From Pseudomonadota bacterium (GTDB lineage: Bacteria; Pseudomonadota; Alphaproteobacteria; Caulobacterales; Caulobacteraceae): a DNA stretch of 64,000 nucleotides. The notes beneath the pieces were generated by a model, which was given only the letters and a program-made list of their open reading frames with translations, did no database searches and was not told where the DNA came from. Shown one piece after another: positions 53,327 to 62,863 of this stretch; position 1 is the stretch's first letter, and each line of letters starts with the position of its first letter. The stretch spans positions 124,001-188,000 of the forward strand of contig JAFECT010000006.1 in assembly GCA_018241995.1 (NCBI GenBank), in the 5' to 3' direction. The position numbers and the translations under genes were made by a program.

Positions 53327-54855
53327 CCGGTCTTCAGGAGCCGCTTGCGTTCCAGCGACGACGGGATCCGCATCGCCTCGCGGTACTTGGCGACCGTGCG
53401 CCGGGCTATATCGACGCCCGCTTCCTTTAGGATCTCGACGATCCGGTCGTCGGACAGCACATCGTTCTCGCCGTGCTCGCCGTCGATCAGCTGCTTGATC
53501 TTGTGTCGTACGGCCTCGGCCGAGTGCGCCGCGCCGCCGTCTGATGAATTGATCGCCGAGGTGAAGAAGAACTTCAGCTCGAACAGGCCTCTGGGCGTCG
53601 CCACATACTTGTTCGAGGTCACCCGGCTGACGGTGGATTCGTGCATGCCGATGGCGTCGGCCACGGTCTTGAGGTTCAGCGGGCGCAGGTGCTCGACCCC
53701 GAAGGCGAAGAAGGCGTCCTGCTGGCGCACGATCTCGGCCGAGACCTTCAGGATGGTCTTGGCCCGCTGGTCGAGGCTCTTCACCAGCCAATTGGCCGAG
53801 GCCAGGCAGTCGGTGACGAAGCTCTTCTCCTGGTCGGAGCGCGCTGAGCCGGAGATGCGGGCGTGATAGCGCTGGTCGACCAACAGCCGCGGCAGGGTGT
53901 CGGAGTTCAGGTCCACCTTCCAGCCGCCGGCCGGGTCCTGACGGACGAACACGTCGGGGACCACGGTCTGAACTGTTTCGCCGGTCGAGAAGGCTGCGCC
54001 GGGCCGCGGCGTCAGGGCCTTCAGCTCGGCGATCATGTCGCGCAGGTCGTCGTCATCGACCCCGCAGACGCGCTTCAGGCCCGAAAGGTCGCGTCGGGCC
54101 AGCAGGTCCAGGTTCTCCACCAGACCGGCCATGGCCGGGTCGTAGCGGTTCATCTCTTTCAGCTGCAGCGCCAGGCACTCCGGCACGCTGCGCGCCATCA
54201 CCCCGGTGGGCTCGAAGCCCTGGCAGCGGGTCAGCACCTTCTCGACCAGCGCCTCGGCGCACCCCAGGCGGTCGGCGATCTCGGCCAGTTCGGCGCGCAG
54301 GTAACCGCCCTCGTCGACGCCGTCGATCAGGGCCAGGGCGACGGCATGCTCGGGCGAGGTGAAGCCGGCCATGGCGGCCTGCTCGGTCAGATGCTCATGC
54401 AGAGTCTTCTCGTGGGCCGAGATGCGCTCGAAGACATCGCCTTCCAGATCGACCCCGCCGCCCTTGCCGGCGCGGCTCCAGTCGGTCAGCGGCTGGTCGT
54501 TGTCGGGCGCGCGGTCGGCGGCGCGTTCGGCCGGCGAGGCGTCGCCGTAGAGGTCGTCCTGGCGTGCGTCCACCGACTGCTCGGCGGCGGCCCCGTCCGC
54601 GCCGGTCAAGTCCAGCTCGCGGCGGTCCTGATCGAAGTCGGCGTCGGAGGACTCGGAAGATTCCGCCGGGCCGTCGGCGTCGGGCTTGGCGTCGGTCTCG
54701 TCGCGCTGCAGCAGCGGATTGCGCTCCAGCTCGCCCTCGACATAGGCCTCCAGCTCCAGATTGGAGAGCTGCAAGAGCTTGATCGCCTGCTGCAATTGCG
54801 GCGTGACGACGAGGCTCTGCCCCTGCCTGAGCTCCAAACGTGCGCTGAGCGCCAC
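53323..54855 (-). CDS. rpoN: RNA polymerase sigma-54 factor
   Basis: 510 residues, GTG start at 54855. The N-terminal activator-interacting region is LRQGQSLVVTPQLQQAIKLLQLSNLELEAYV, an acidic linker (about 50-130) follows, and the RpoN box ARRTVAKYREAMRIPS lies near the end. It drives promoters of the -24/-12 type together with enhancer-binding proteins. lptB lies 103 bases upstream. Confidence 0.96.
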   Translation of the reverse strand: MALSARLELRQGQSLVVTPQLQQAIKLLQLSNLELEAYVEGELERNPLLQRDETDAKPDADGPAESSESSDADFDQDRRELDLTGADGAAAEQSVDARQDDLYGDASPAERAADRAPDNDQPLTDWSRAGKGGGVDLEGDVFERISAHEKTLHEHLTEQAAMAGFTSPEHAVALALIDGVDEGGYLRAELAEIADRLGCAEALVEKVLTRCQGFEPTGVMARSVPECLALQLKEMNRYDPAMAGLVENLDLLARRDLSGLKRVCGVDDDDLRDMIAELKALTPRPGAAFSTGETVQTVVPDVFVRQDPAGGWKVDLNSDTLPRLLVDQRYHARISGSARSDQEKSFVTDCLASANWLVKSLDQRAKTILKVSAEIVRQQDAFFAFGVEHLRPLNLKTVADAIGMHESTVSRVTSNKYVATPRGLFELKFFFTSAINSSDGGAAHSAEAVRHKIKQLIDGEHGENDVLSDDRIVEILKEAGVDIARRTVAKYREAMRIPSSLERKRLLKTG

Positions 54856-54958
54856 CTTAGCCCCTCCTGGCCCGGTTCTTGCGTAGCATCGCCGGTCAAG
54901 GGTTAACGAAGGCTGAGAGACGCCTGCGGCGGAGCGGCCGCGCCTGCTGCGCGGAGCG

Positions 54959-55714
54959 CTAGAACCGCTCGCCCAGATAGACCCGGCGTACGTCCGGGTT
55001 GGCCAGGATTTCGTGCGGGGCGCCTTCGAACAGCACCTCGCCGGCGTGGATGATCGAGGCGCGGTCGATGATGTCGAGCGTCTCGCGGACGTTGTGGTCG
55101 GTGATCAGGACCCCGATGCCGCGGTCCTTGAGGTAGCCGATCACCTCGCGGATGTCGGCGATGGCGATGGGGTCGATGCCGGCGAAGGGCTCGTCCAGCA
55201 GCATGAACGAGGGCTCTGACGCCAGGGCGCGCGCGATCTCGCAGCGGCGGCGCTCGCCGCCCGACAGGGAGGCGGCGGGCGCGGCCTTGAGGTGCGAGAT
55301 GCGCAGCTCGTCCAGCAGGCTGTCCACCCGCGCCTGGGCCTTCTTCTGGTCGCGCTCGTGCAGCTCGACCACGGCCATGACGTTCTCGGCCACGGTCATG
55401 CCGCGGAAGATCGAGGCTTCCTGGGGCAGGTAGCCGATGCCCAGCCGCGCGCGCTGGTACATCGGCTGGGCGGTGATGTCCTCGCCGTCCAGATAGATGT
55501 GGCCGTAGTCGGCCACGATCAGGCCGGTGATCATGTAGAAGCAGGTGGTCTTGCCCGCGCCGTTGGGGCCGAGCAGGCCCGCCACCTCGCCGCGGCGCAG
55601 GCGCAGGGACACGCTCTTGACCACGGCGCGTTCGCGGAACGACTTGCCGATACGGTCGACGGTCAGGCCTTCGCCGATGGGGGCGGAGGTGTCGGAAACT
55701 TCGGCGTCGGCCAT
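54959..55714 (-). CDS. lptB: LPS export ABC transporter ATPase LptB
   Basis: 251 residues from ATG 55714 (GTGs at 55717 and 55720 are less likely). Walker A is [14 protein letters not shown], the signature is LSGGERRRCEIARAL and Walker B is FMLLDEPFAGIDP. LptB powers LPS extraction from the inner membrane with LptFG. It is the fourth gene of the rnd-lptC-lptA-lptB run. Confidence 0.95.
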   Translation of the reverse strand: MADAEVSDTSAPIGEGLTVDRIGKSFRERAVVKSVSLRLRRGEVAGLLGPNGAGKTTCFYMITGLIVADYGHIYLDGEDITAQPMYQRARLGIGYLPQEASIFRGMTVAENVMAVVELHERDQKKAQARVDSLLDELRISHLKAAPAASLSGGERRRCEIARALASEPSFMLLDEPFAGIDPIAIADIREVIGYLKDRGIGVLITDHNVRETLDIIDRASIIHAGEVLFEGAPHEILANPDVRRVYLGERF

Positions 55715-55765
55715 CACCACGCTTGGGGGCTTTCCGGAAAGGCGTTGGAGTTCAGGCGGGCGGCT

Positions 55766-56317
55766 CTAGTGCGCGCCGCCCTGCTGCTTCTTGTCGGGGT
55801 AGAGCACGCTGCGCACGCGGCCCGAGGATTCCATGGTGGTCTTGCCGGCGCCGACCTGCACGGTCAGGCGCTCGCCCTTCATCACGTTCTCGCCCTGGGT
55901 CACCACCACATTGCCGGTGACGACGATGGTGTCGGAGGCCTGGGTGTAGACGGCGCGGTCGCCGCGGATGACCTGGGTCGGGGTCACGAAATAGACGTTG
56001 CCGATGGCTTCCAGGTGATCGATGTCGCCCCAGCCGCCTGGCCCGGCGCCGGCGGCCGACTTCTGCGCGCCCGAGGCTGCGCCCTTGCGGAAATAGACGT
56101 TCATCAGGTCGGTGCGCATGCGGTTCTGGCCCTGCAGCACCTCGACCTTGCCCTGGTAGGTGGCCATGCGCTCGGCGTCATTGGCCGAGAAGTGGTCGGC
56201 GGACACGTCGATGGGGCCGCCGTGCGCGGACAGCTGCGCCTGCGCCACGCCAAACGCGCCCAGGCCCAGGATCAGGGCGGCGCCTGCCGCGGCGCCCCAG
56301 TTGCGAGCTTTCATCAT
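55766..56317 (-). CDS. lptA: LPS transport periplasmic protein LptA
   Basis: 183 residues from ATG 56317 (the next codon is also ATG). A signal peptide (AAGAALILGLGAFGVAQAQ) precedes the OstA/LptA domain with PIDVSADHFSANDAERMATYQGKVEVLQG, which binds LPS as a bridge to the outer membrane. The end is short and His-terminated. Confidence 0.93.
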   Translation of the reverse strand: MMKARNWGAAAGAALILGLGAFGVAQAQLSAHGGPIDVSADHFSANDAERMATYQGKVEVLQGQNRMRTDLMNVYFRKGAASGAQKSAAGAGPGGWGDIDHLEAIGNVYFVTPTQVIRGDRAVYTQASDTIVVTGNVVVTQGENVMKGERLTVQVGAGKTTMESSGRVRSVLYPDKKQQGGAH

Positions 56318-56352
56318 CGGTCCCGACCTCCCGTCACCCGCCCCCAAAGGCC

Positions 56353-57003
56353 TCAGCGACTGCGTTGCTCGATGCGCGAGCGCACGTTCCCGGAGAACTC
56401 CATGCGCGCGCCATGATCGTAAATGGCATAGGACGAAGCGCTCACGGCTCCAAGGGGGCTCTTCCCCGTCACGGGCGAATTCCCCGTCACATTGCCGGTT
56501 TTCGTGTCGATCAGCGCCTCGCCGGTCTGGAAATCGGCTTTCGACCCCGTATCGACCAGATGCACATTGCCGGTCAGGCGCACCGACTTGGAGGCCTGAT
56601 CATAGGTCCCGAGCCGCCCGTCCACGGAAAGGGACTTCTCAGGGCCGGTCGCCAGTTTCAGCACCGGGCTGAACAGCTGGATGACCTCCTTGTTGTCGAT
56701 GCGCTGACGCACCGCCTCGGCCCCGCCGATGGTGAAGGAGCGGCCGTGGTCGTCCTGGCCGTGGAACTGCGGGTTCTTCACCCGGATGGTGGCGCCCGCC
56801 GGGTTCAGGTTGGGCAGATTGGCCAGAAGGCCCTTGATCGAGACCCAGCCCACCATGGTCAGGAAGATCAGGCCGATGGCGACGGGCAGGGCGCGGCGAT
56901 AGAAGCGGATCAGCCGCGAACGCCGGCGCCATTGCGCCATGGCCGCCGCCACGCGCCGCGGCCCGGGGCCGGAAAGCGTGGCGTCGCTGGCGTCGTGGCT
57001 CAT
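56353..57003 (-). CDS. lptC: LPS export protein LptC
   Basis: 216 residues with one N-terminal membrane anchor (ALPVAIGLIFLTMVGWVSIKGLL). The LptC/OstA-like fold follows, with PQFHGQDDHGRSFTIGGAEAVRQ and DVKTGNV-type turns. It receives LPS from LptFG and passes it to LptA. It is 10 bases downstream of rnd and 35 bases upstream of lptA. Confidence 0.92.
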   Translation of the reverse strand: MSHDASDATLSGPGPRRVAAAMAQWRRRSRLIRFYRRALPVAIGLIFLTMVGWVSIKGLLANLPNLNPAGATIRVKNPQFHGQDDHGRSFTIGGAEAVRQRIDNKEVIQLFSPVLKLATGPEKSLSVDGRLGTYDQASKSVRLTGNVHLVDTGSKADFQTGEALIDTKTGNVTGNSPVTGKSPLGAVSASSYAIYDHGARMEFSGNVRSRIEQRSR

Positions 57004-57013
57004 CTTTTGGGCC

Positions 57014-57655
57014 TCAGGCGTGGGCGAAGATGTCGACGTCTTCCCAACCGGCCAGGTCGAGACGGGCGCGCATCGGCAGGAACTCGAAACAGGCTTTGGC
57101 CAGTTCCGCGCGGCCCTCGCGCTCGAGCATGGCGTCCAGCCGCGCCTTGATGGCGTGCAGGTGCAGCACGTCAGAGGCCGCGTAGGAGATCTGCTCCTGG
57201 CTGAGCTGGGGCGAGCCCCAGTCGGAGCTCTGCTGGGTCTTGGAAATCTCGATGCCGAGCAGCTCGCGCGCCACGTCCTTAAGCCCGTGCCGGTCGGTGT
57301 AGGTGCGCGCCAGCTTGGACGCGATCTTGGTGCAGTAGACCGGCGCGGTGGTCACCCCCAGGTGCAGGGCGAACATGGCGATGTCGAAGCGGCCGAAGTG
57401 GAACAGCTTCAGGACGTTCGGGTCGGCCAGCAGGCGCTTCAGGTTCGGACAGTCGTAGTCCGGCCGGCCCAGCCGCACCACGTGCGCGTCGCCGTTGCCC
57501 GACGACAGCTGCACCACGCACAGCGGATCGCGGCGATAGCGCAGGCCCATGGTCTCCGAATCGATGGCCACGACCGGGCCCAGGTCCAGGTCGTCGGGCA
57601 GATCGCCGTCGTGTTGAAACGTGCTCACGCGCCGGACCCTAGTTGGAGAAACCAT
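57014..57655 (-). CDS. rnd: Ribonuclease D-like 3'-5' exonuclease
   Basis: 213 residues from ATG 57655 (GTG 57628 is an alternative). The DEDDy exonuclease motifs are AIDSETMGLRYRRDPL (Exo I), LKLFHFGRFDIAMFAL (Exo II) and QISYAASDVLHLHAI (Exo III with Tyr). No HRDC domains are present, so it is the short alphaproteobacterial form. It leads the lptC-lptA-lptB run. Confidence 0.9.
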   Translation of the reverse strand: MVSPTRVRRVSTFQHDGDLPDDLDLGPVVAIDSETMGLRYRRDPLCVVQLSSGNGDAHVVRLGRPDYDCPNLKRLLADPNVLKLFHFGRFDIAMFALHLGVTTAPVYCTKIASKLARTYTDRHGLKDVARELLGIEISKTQQSSDWGSPQLSQEQISYAASDVLHLHAIKARLDAMLEREGRAELAKACFEFLPMRARLDLAGWEDVDIFAHA

Positions 57656-57672
57656 CTTCCTCAATGCACGAA

Positions 57673-57699
57673 GGCGCCGGTCTTTTCAGACGCGGCGCC
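57673..57699. terminator. Hairpin downstream of tRNA-Leu
   Basis: GGCGCCG-GTCT-tttc-AGAC-g-CGGCGCC forms an 11-base-pair stem with a single bulged base. It lies 12 bases after the tRNA 3' end on the minus strand; the tail there is only weakly T-rich, so it may act in processing as much as in termination. Confidence 0.45.
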
Positions 57700-57710
57700 C
57701 TCGAAAAACT

Positions 57711-57797
<87 letters not shown>

Positions 57798-57980
57798 CCG
57801 ATCACCGGGGTGATCGAAGGCCGGGACACATAGGGCGCCGCTTCCGGGCGGTCAACGGCTCAATTCGCGGTTTCCGAAAGCGTTGGGGACGCCGTCATTG
57901 CGGGGCGCCGCAACCTGGTCTATCCGGGCCTCCGATCTTTTGAACTCTCGGTCTTTCCTTCAGGCTTCGGCGGTTTCCCC

Positions 57981-58952
57981 ATGAGCGGCTTGGTCACGGT
58001 CTTCGGCGGCTCCGGCTTCATCGGAACCTATGTCGTGCGCGCCCTGGCGCGCCGCGGGTGGCGCATCCGCGTGGCCGTCAGGAAGCCGCACCTGGCCATG
58101 AAGCTGCGGCCCTTCGGCGACGTGGGCCAGATCCAGCTCGTGCGCGCCAATGTCGCGGTCGAGGAAAGCGTGGCCGCGGCCCTGGAAGGCGCCGACGCCT
58201 GCGTAAACCTGGTGGGCATCCTCTATCAGACGCCCGGCCGCAGCTTCCGCCGCGTGCATGTCGAGGGCGCCAGGACCGTCGCCGAGGCCTGCCGCGCCGC
58301 CGGGATCACCGACCTGGTGCAGATGTCCGCCATCGGCGCCGACGTCGACGGCCAGTCCGAATACGCCCGCACCAAGGGCGAGGGCGAGCAGGTCGCGCTG
58401 AAGGCCGCGCCGACGGCGCGGATCGTGCGGCCCTCCATCGTGTTCGGCCCCGAGGACGGCTTCTTCAACCGCTTCGCCGCCATGACCGCCTGGTCGCCGT
58501 TCCTGCCGCTGATCGGCGGGGGCAAGACCAGGTTCCAGCCGGTCTATGTGGGCGATGTGGCCCAGGCCATCGCGGCTTGCGTCGAGGACTTCTCGACCGC
58601 CGGCAAGACCTTCGAGCTGGGCGGCCCGGAAGTGCTCGACTTCAAGACCCTGATGCAGATGACCCTGGCCGAAATCGGCAAGTCGCGCATGCTGCTGCCG
58701 ATTCCGTTCTCGGTGGCCAGTCTGGTGGGCCTGGTCGGCGACCTGCAGTGCCTGCTGCAGCCCTTCGCGCCCGAGCCCATCGTCACCTCTGACCAGGTGG
58801 TGACCCTACACGGCGACAATGTGTGTCGCCCGGGCATGCCGGGCCTGGAAGCGCTGGGGGTGATCCCGACCGGCGTGGAATCGATCCTGCCGACCTACCT
58901 CTGGCGCTACCGCAAGGGCGGCCAGTTCGCCGAGCTGACCGCGGCGCGCTGA
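57981..58952 (+). CDS. Complex I NDUFA9-like NAD(P)-binding protein
   Basis: 323 residues of the atypical short-chain dehydrogenase type. The N-terminal Rossmann motif is VTVFGGSGFIGTYVVRALARRGW. QMSAIGADVDGQSEYARTKGEGE gives the region normally holding Tyr-x3-Lys, and ELGGPEVLDFKTLMQ follows. The family is related to the eukaryotic complex I accessory subunit NDUFA9; the alphaproteobacterial role is not established. Confidence 0.9.
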   Translation: MSGLVTVFGGSGFIGTYVVRALARRGWRIRVAVRKPHLAMKLRPFGDVGQIQLVRANVAVEESVAAALEGADACVNLVGILYQTPGRSFRRVHVEGARTVAEACRAAGITDLVQMSAIGADVDGQSEYARTKGEGEQVALKAAPTARIVRPSIVFGPEDGFFNRFAAMTAWSPFLPLIGGGKTRFQPVYVGDVAQAIAACVEDFSTAGKTFELGGPEVLDFKTLMQMTLAEIGKSRMLLPIPFSVASLVGLVGDLQCLLQPFAPEPIVTSDQVVTLHGDNVCRPGMPGLEALGVIPTGVESILPTYLWRYRKGGQFAELTAAR

Positions 58953-58976
58953 CGCGCCGCGGCTCTCGCGGTCTCG

Positions 58977-59789
58977 TCAGCCGGCCCAGACGTGGCTGAA
59001 GATCAGCGCAAAACCGAGGCCGCCCAACACCAGGCGCAGCCAGCCGAACGGCGCGAAGCCGTGACGTGACACGAAGTCCAGCAGCGCCTTCACCACGAAG
59101 GCGCCGGAAATGAACGACACCACGAAGCCGATGGCGATGACGCCCGCATCGTGCACGTCCATGTGCTTGTAGCTCTTGAACAGGTCGTAGGCGAAGGCCG
59201 CCGTCATGGTCGGGATCGCCAGGAAGAACGAGAACTCCGCCGCCGAGCGCTTGTCGCAGCGCTGCAGCATGGCGCCCACGATGGTCGCGCCCGAGCGGGA
59301 GGTGCCGGGGATCATGGCCAGGCACTGGAACAGGCCGATGACGAACGAAGTGACCAGCGGAAACCGCATGGCGTCGTCGCGCATCGGCGCCGGGCGCCAG
59401 CGGTCGATGACCAGCAGCACCAGTCCGCCCACCACCAGCGAGGTGCAGATCACCAGGGGGCTTTCGAACAGGTACTTCTTGATGAAGTCGTGGGCCCACA
59501 GGCCGATCACCACCGCCGGCAGGAAGGCCACCAGCACGCTCAGCACGAACCGACGCGAGGTCGGGTCATGCGGCAGGCGCAGGGCGACCGACCAGAGCCG
59601 TTGGAAATAGAGCGCCACCACCGCCAGGATCGCGCCCAACTGGATCAGGATGGTGAAGGTTTCCCAGCGCTCGCCCGACAGGCCCAACGCCTTCTCCGTT
59701 AGCAGCAGCATCGCGGTGGAGGAGACCGGAATGAACTCGGTCAGACCCTCGACGAGGCCGAGGATGATGGCGTTCAGCCAGTCGGGCAT
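58977..59789 (-). CDS. uppP: Undecaprenyl-diphosphate phosphatase
   Basis: 270 residues, about eight membrane helices. Catalytic motifs are GLVEGLTEFIPVSSTAMLLL (Glu-rich first motif with Ser-Ser-Thr) and MIPGTSRSGATIVGAML (second motif with Arg). It regenerates the undecaprenyl-phosphate carrier for wall and O-antigen synthesis. Confidence 0.96.
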   Translation of the reverse strand: MPDWLNAIILGLVEGLTEFIPVSSTAMLLLTEKALGLSGERWETFTILIQLGAILAVVALYFQRLWSVALRLPHDPTSRRFVLSVLVAFLPAVVIGLWAHDFIKKYLFESPLVICTSLVVGGLVLLVIDRWRPAPMRDDAMRFPLVTSFVIGLFQCLAMIPGTSRSGATIVGAMLQRCDKRSAAEFSFFLAIPTMTAAFAYDLFKSYKHMDVHDAGVIAIGFVVSFISGAFVVKALLDFVSRHGFAPFGWLRLVLGGLGFALIFSHVWAG

Positions 59790-59837
59790 GGGCGATAGAC
59801 TCCGCAGGCGCAGGAAGCGGCCGGCGGCCGATCCGCC

Positions 59838-61001
59838 TCACCCGATTTCCGGCTCGTTCCCCACATAGCGCAGTCTCGCACGAATGGGCGAGCCCGATGC
59901 AACCTGTTCCAGCGCGTGGCCCAGCCACCCGACCGCACGGCCGGTCACCTGCACCGCGAACATGGAGTCCTTGGGCAGGTCGAGCTGGCGGCCGAGCAGG
60001 GCCAGGGCCATGTCGAAATTGGGCGCCTGGCCGGTCAGGCCCTCGCCCACGCGCACGATGTCGGCCATCTCTTCAGGCAGGCGCATGGCCTCGATCAGGG
60101 CGCGGGCGCGCGGGTCGCCGTCGGGGAACAGGGGATGGCCGAAGCCGGGAAGCTCCAGTCCCTGAGCCAGGCGCTGGCGGGCGATGGCCCGGGGGTCGGC
60201 GCCGCGGCGGGCCTCGGCGACATAGGCGATGGTCTGGTTCAGCCGGCCGCCGTAGGGCGGGCCGATCTGGGCGGTCAGGGCGGCCAGCACTGCGGCCGAC
60301 AGCGGCGCCCCTGCCGCCGCGGCGGTGCGGGCCACCACGGCGGGCGCGCCGAGGTCGGTGTCAGCCGACAGCACCAGCGCGCGCCGGATCAGGGCCGCGT
60401 CGCGCTCTTCCAGCTTCCACAGCCGCGCCAACCGCTGGTGCAGATACAGGCGAGGCCCGCCCCCGGAGAGCGCATCGACCAGTTCATTGAGCACCGAAGC
60501 CGCTTCGCGCCTGAGCGACCGGTCCGCACGGCCGACCGTGGTCGAGTCCTCTTCCGCCCGGCGCGCCAGAACCTGGAACGCGCGCACGCGCGGCCCGCCG
60601 CCGAAGCTGACGTCCACCCGCGGCTTCAGGTCGGCGAAGGGGTCTTCCTCGGCGTCCCACAGGACCCGCGCCGCCTGCTCCAGCGTCGCGGTCTCGGCCA
60701 GGGTCACCGCGTCCTTGCCGCGGTAGTATATGCGCCCGTCGGTGATGCTGGTCAGGGCGGAATCGATCACCGTCTCGCCGCGCGCCGAGACCGCGCCGCC
60801 GCCCAGCGCCTGAGGCTTGCCGTGCTTGACCGAGCGGTCGGCCAGGCGCGTCACGTCCTCGGCGGCGTAGAGGCTGCGGCGGGGATCGTCGGGGTCCGGC
60901 TTGGCCGCGATGCGGCCACGGCTGACATAAGCGTAGAGCGTCTGCGGTTTGACGCCGAGCCGGTCCAGGACTTCCGTTCTAGGTATCCAGCTTCGCGCCA
61001 T
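59838..61001 (-). CDS. Citrate synthase family protein with N-terminal helix-turn-helix
   Basis: 387 residues. Residues 1-60 (IPRTEVLDRLGVKPQTLYAYVSRGRI) form a MerR/excisionase-like winged helix. The remainder is a citrate synthase fold, with ELPGFGHPLFPDGDPRA holding an active-site His and NFDMALALLGRQLDLP near the end. It could be a second citrate/methylcitrate synthase or a regulator that senses acyl-CoA; the true housekeeping GltA is not in this window. Confidence 0.85.
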   Translation of the reverse strand: MARSWIPRTEVLDRLGVKPQTLYAYVSRGRIAAKPDPDDPRRSLYAAEDVTRLADRSVKHGKPQALGGGAVSARGETVIDSALTSITDGRIYYRGKDAVTLAETATLEQAARVLWDAEEDPFADLKPRVDVSFGGGPRVRAFQVLARRAEEDSTTVGRADRSLRREAASVLNELVDALSGGGPRLYLHQRLARLWKLEERDAALIRRALVLSADTDLGAPAVVARTAAAAGAPLSAAVLAALTAQIGPPYGGRLNQTIAYVAEARRGADPRAIARQRLAQGLELPGFGHPLFPDGDPRARALIEAMRLPEEMADIVRVGEGLTGQAPNFDMALALLGRQLDLPKDSMFAVQVTGRAVGWLGHALEQVASGSPIRARLRYVGNEPEIG

Positions 61002-61110
61002 TCGTCCCCGCGCCCGATCCGACGGATGATCAAGGTTGACAGCCTAAGGTTAACACCCGGCTTTTTCATGGCCTTTCGCCTGTGAGGCATATCGGTGTAA
61101 GCCGCACGCC

Positions 61111-62085
61111 ATGCCCAGCGACCACGCCCCGCCCGGAACCACGCCGCTGGCGCAGAGCAGCGCCATCACCCGCCGGGTGACGCTCTACTCCGTGCTGACC
61201 GCCGTGGTCCTGATCGGACTGAAGCTTTCGGCGTGGGTCGGTTCGGGCTCCGTGGCCATGCTCTCGTCGCTGGCGGACTCCTGCCTGGACCTGCTGGCGG
61301 CGCTCTCGACCTTCTACGCGGTGCGGTTCGCCGCCTCGCCGCCGGATGCCGAACATCGGTTCGGCCATGGCAAGGCGGAGGGCTTCGCCTCCCTGTTCCA
61401 GGGTGGGCTGGTGTTCGCCACCGGCGCCCTGATCGGCCGCGAGGCCATCGTGCGGCTGCTGCACCCTGCGCCGGTGACCCAAGGCGGCTGGGCCGTGGCG
61501 GTGATGGCCATCTCGATCCTGCTGACGGGCCTTCTGGTGTTCATGCAGACGCGGGCGCTGAAGGCCGCGGGCTCGGTCGCGGTCTCCGCCGACCGGGCGC
61601 ACTACATCGCCGACCTGGCGTCCAACGTCGCGGCCCTGATCGGGGTCGCTGCAGCCTACTATCTCGGCTTCCATTTCGCCGACGGCCTGGCCGGCCTGGT
61701 CGTCGCCGTCTGGCTGATCTGGGGCGCCGTCAACGTCTTCCGCCAGGCGTCCTCGCAGCTGATGGACGAGGGCCTGGCGCCTGAAGCGCGCGCCCGCATC
61801 GTGGCGCTGGCCACCGCCGACCCGCGCCTGACCGGGGTGCATCAGCTGCGCACCCGCGTCTCCGGCCCCTTCGTGCTGATGCAGATGCACGCTGACCTCG
61901 ACCCCAATCTGACGCTGGAGCAGGCGCACGAGATCCTGGTCGAGGCGGAAAACCGCATCCTTTCGGAATTCCCGGCCGCTGACATCCTGATCCATCCGGA
62001 CCCGCGCGGCCGCGCCGAACCGCATGGCGGAGCCTTCGCCGAAACCGCCGCCGCCCATGCGCCGGGCGCGGACGCGGAAAGCTGA
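61111..62085 (+). CDS. Cation diffusion facilitator family efflux transporter
   Basis: 324 residues, about six membrane helices plus a C-terminal cytoplasmic domain. The metal-site motifs are SSLADSCLDLLAAL and HYIADLASNVAAL (Asp/His positions), and HRFGHGKAEGFA between them. It exports divalent metals such as zinc or iron with a proton antiport. Selectivity (FieF-like or other) is not decidable. Confidence 0.94.
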   Translation: MPSDHAPPGTTPLAQSSAITRRVTLYSVLTAVVLIGLKLSAWVGSGSVAMLSSLADSCLDLLAALSTFYAVRFAASPPDAEHRFGHGKAEGFASLFQGGLVFATGALIGREAIVRLLHPAPVTQGGWAVAVMAISILLTGLLVFMQTRALKAAGSVAVSADRAHYIADLASNVAALIGVAAAYYLGFHFADGLAGLVVAVWLIWGAVNVFRQASSQLMDEGLAPEARARIVALATADPRLTGVHQLRTRVSGPFVLMQMHADLDPNLTLEQAHEILVEAENRILSEFPAADILIHPDPRGRAEPHGGAFAETAAAHAPGADAES

Positions 62086-62149
62086 ACGCGGTAAACGCCC
62101 CCTTAATCGGATCGCGCCAAGGGTGGGTCCGACCCCCCGAAGGCCGTCT

Positions 62150-62833
62150 ATGACCACGCGTATCCTGCACCACTTCACCCTTGATCCCGCGTCGCGCTAC
62201 GCGCGGCTGGTGCTGGGCGAGAAACGCATCGCGTTCGGCGAGGCCATCGTGCGCTATTGGGAGCCGAACCCGGCCTTCGAGGCCCTCAACCCCTCCGGCC
62301 TGACGCCGGTCCTGGTGGTGGGCGACCTGGCCGAGCGGCTGGTGCTCTGCGAAAGCCACGCCATAGCCGGCTGGGCCGAGGATGTGGTCCCCGACCCGCC
62401 GCTCCTGCCGCGCGCCCTGCAGGACCGCGCCGAGATGCGCCGCCTGGTGCAGTGGTTCGAGCGCAAGTTCGACTTCGAGGTCAATGCGCTCCTGCTCCAC
62501 GAGAAGATGGAGAAGCGCCTGCTGGGCCTCGGCTCGCCCGACACCAATGCGGTCAGGGCCGGGCGCGAGGCCCTGCGCAACCACCTGCGTTACATGGACA
62601 CCCTGCTGGCCGAGCGCGACTGGCTGGCCTGCTCGCGCCTGACCCTGGCCGACTTCGCCGCCGCCGCGCACCTGTCGGTCTACGACTATTTCGCCGAGGT
62701 CCCCTGGGCCGACTTCCCGGCCTGCAAGACCTGGTACATGAAGCTGAAGTCGCGCCCCTGCTTCCGCCCCCTGCTGTCCGACCGCCAGCCGGGCATGGCG
62801 CCGTCCTCCTACTATCACGACCTGGATTTCTGA
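62150..62833 (+). CDS. Glutathione S-transferase family protein
   Basis: 227 residues from ATG 62150. The N-terminal thioredoxin-like domain has HHFTLDPASRYARLVLGEKRI with no catalytic Cys or Tyr at the usual spot, and the cis-Pro region is NPSGLTPVL. The C-terminal helical domain has CSRLTLADFAAAAHLSVYDYFAEVPW, the N-capping motif of GST. The substrate is unknown. The CDF gene ends 64 bases upstream and queG starts 30 bases downstream. Confidence 0.88.
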   Translation: MTTRILHHFTLDPASRYARLVLGEKRIAFGEAIVRYWEPNPAFEALNPSGLTPVLVVGDLAERLVLCESHAIAGWAEDVVPDPPLLPRALQDRAEMRRLVQWFERKFDFEVNALLLHEKMEKRLLGLGSPDTNAVRAGREALRNHLRYMDTLLAERDWLACSRLTLADFAAAAHLSVYDYFAEVPWADFPACKTWYMKLKSRPCFRPLLSDRQPGMAPSSYYHDLDF

Positions 62834-62863
62834 GCCGGCGGCGTTCGCGCTAAGACCGCGCCG

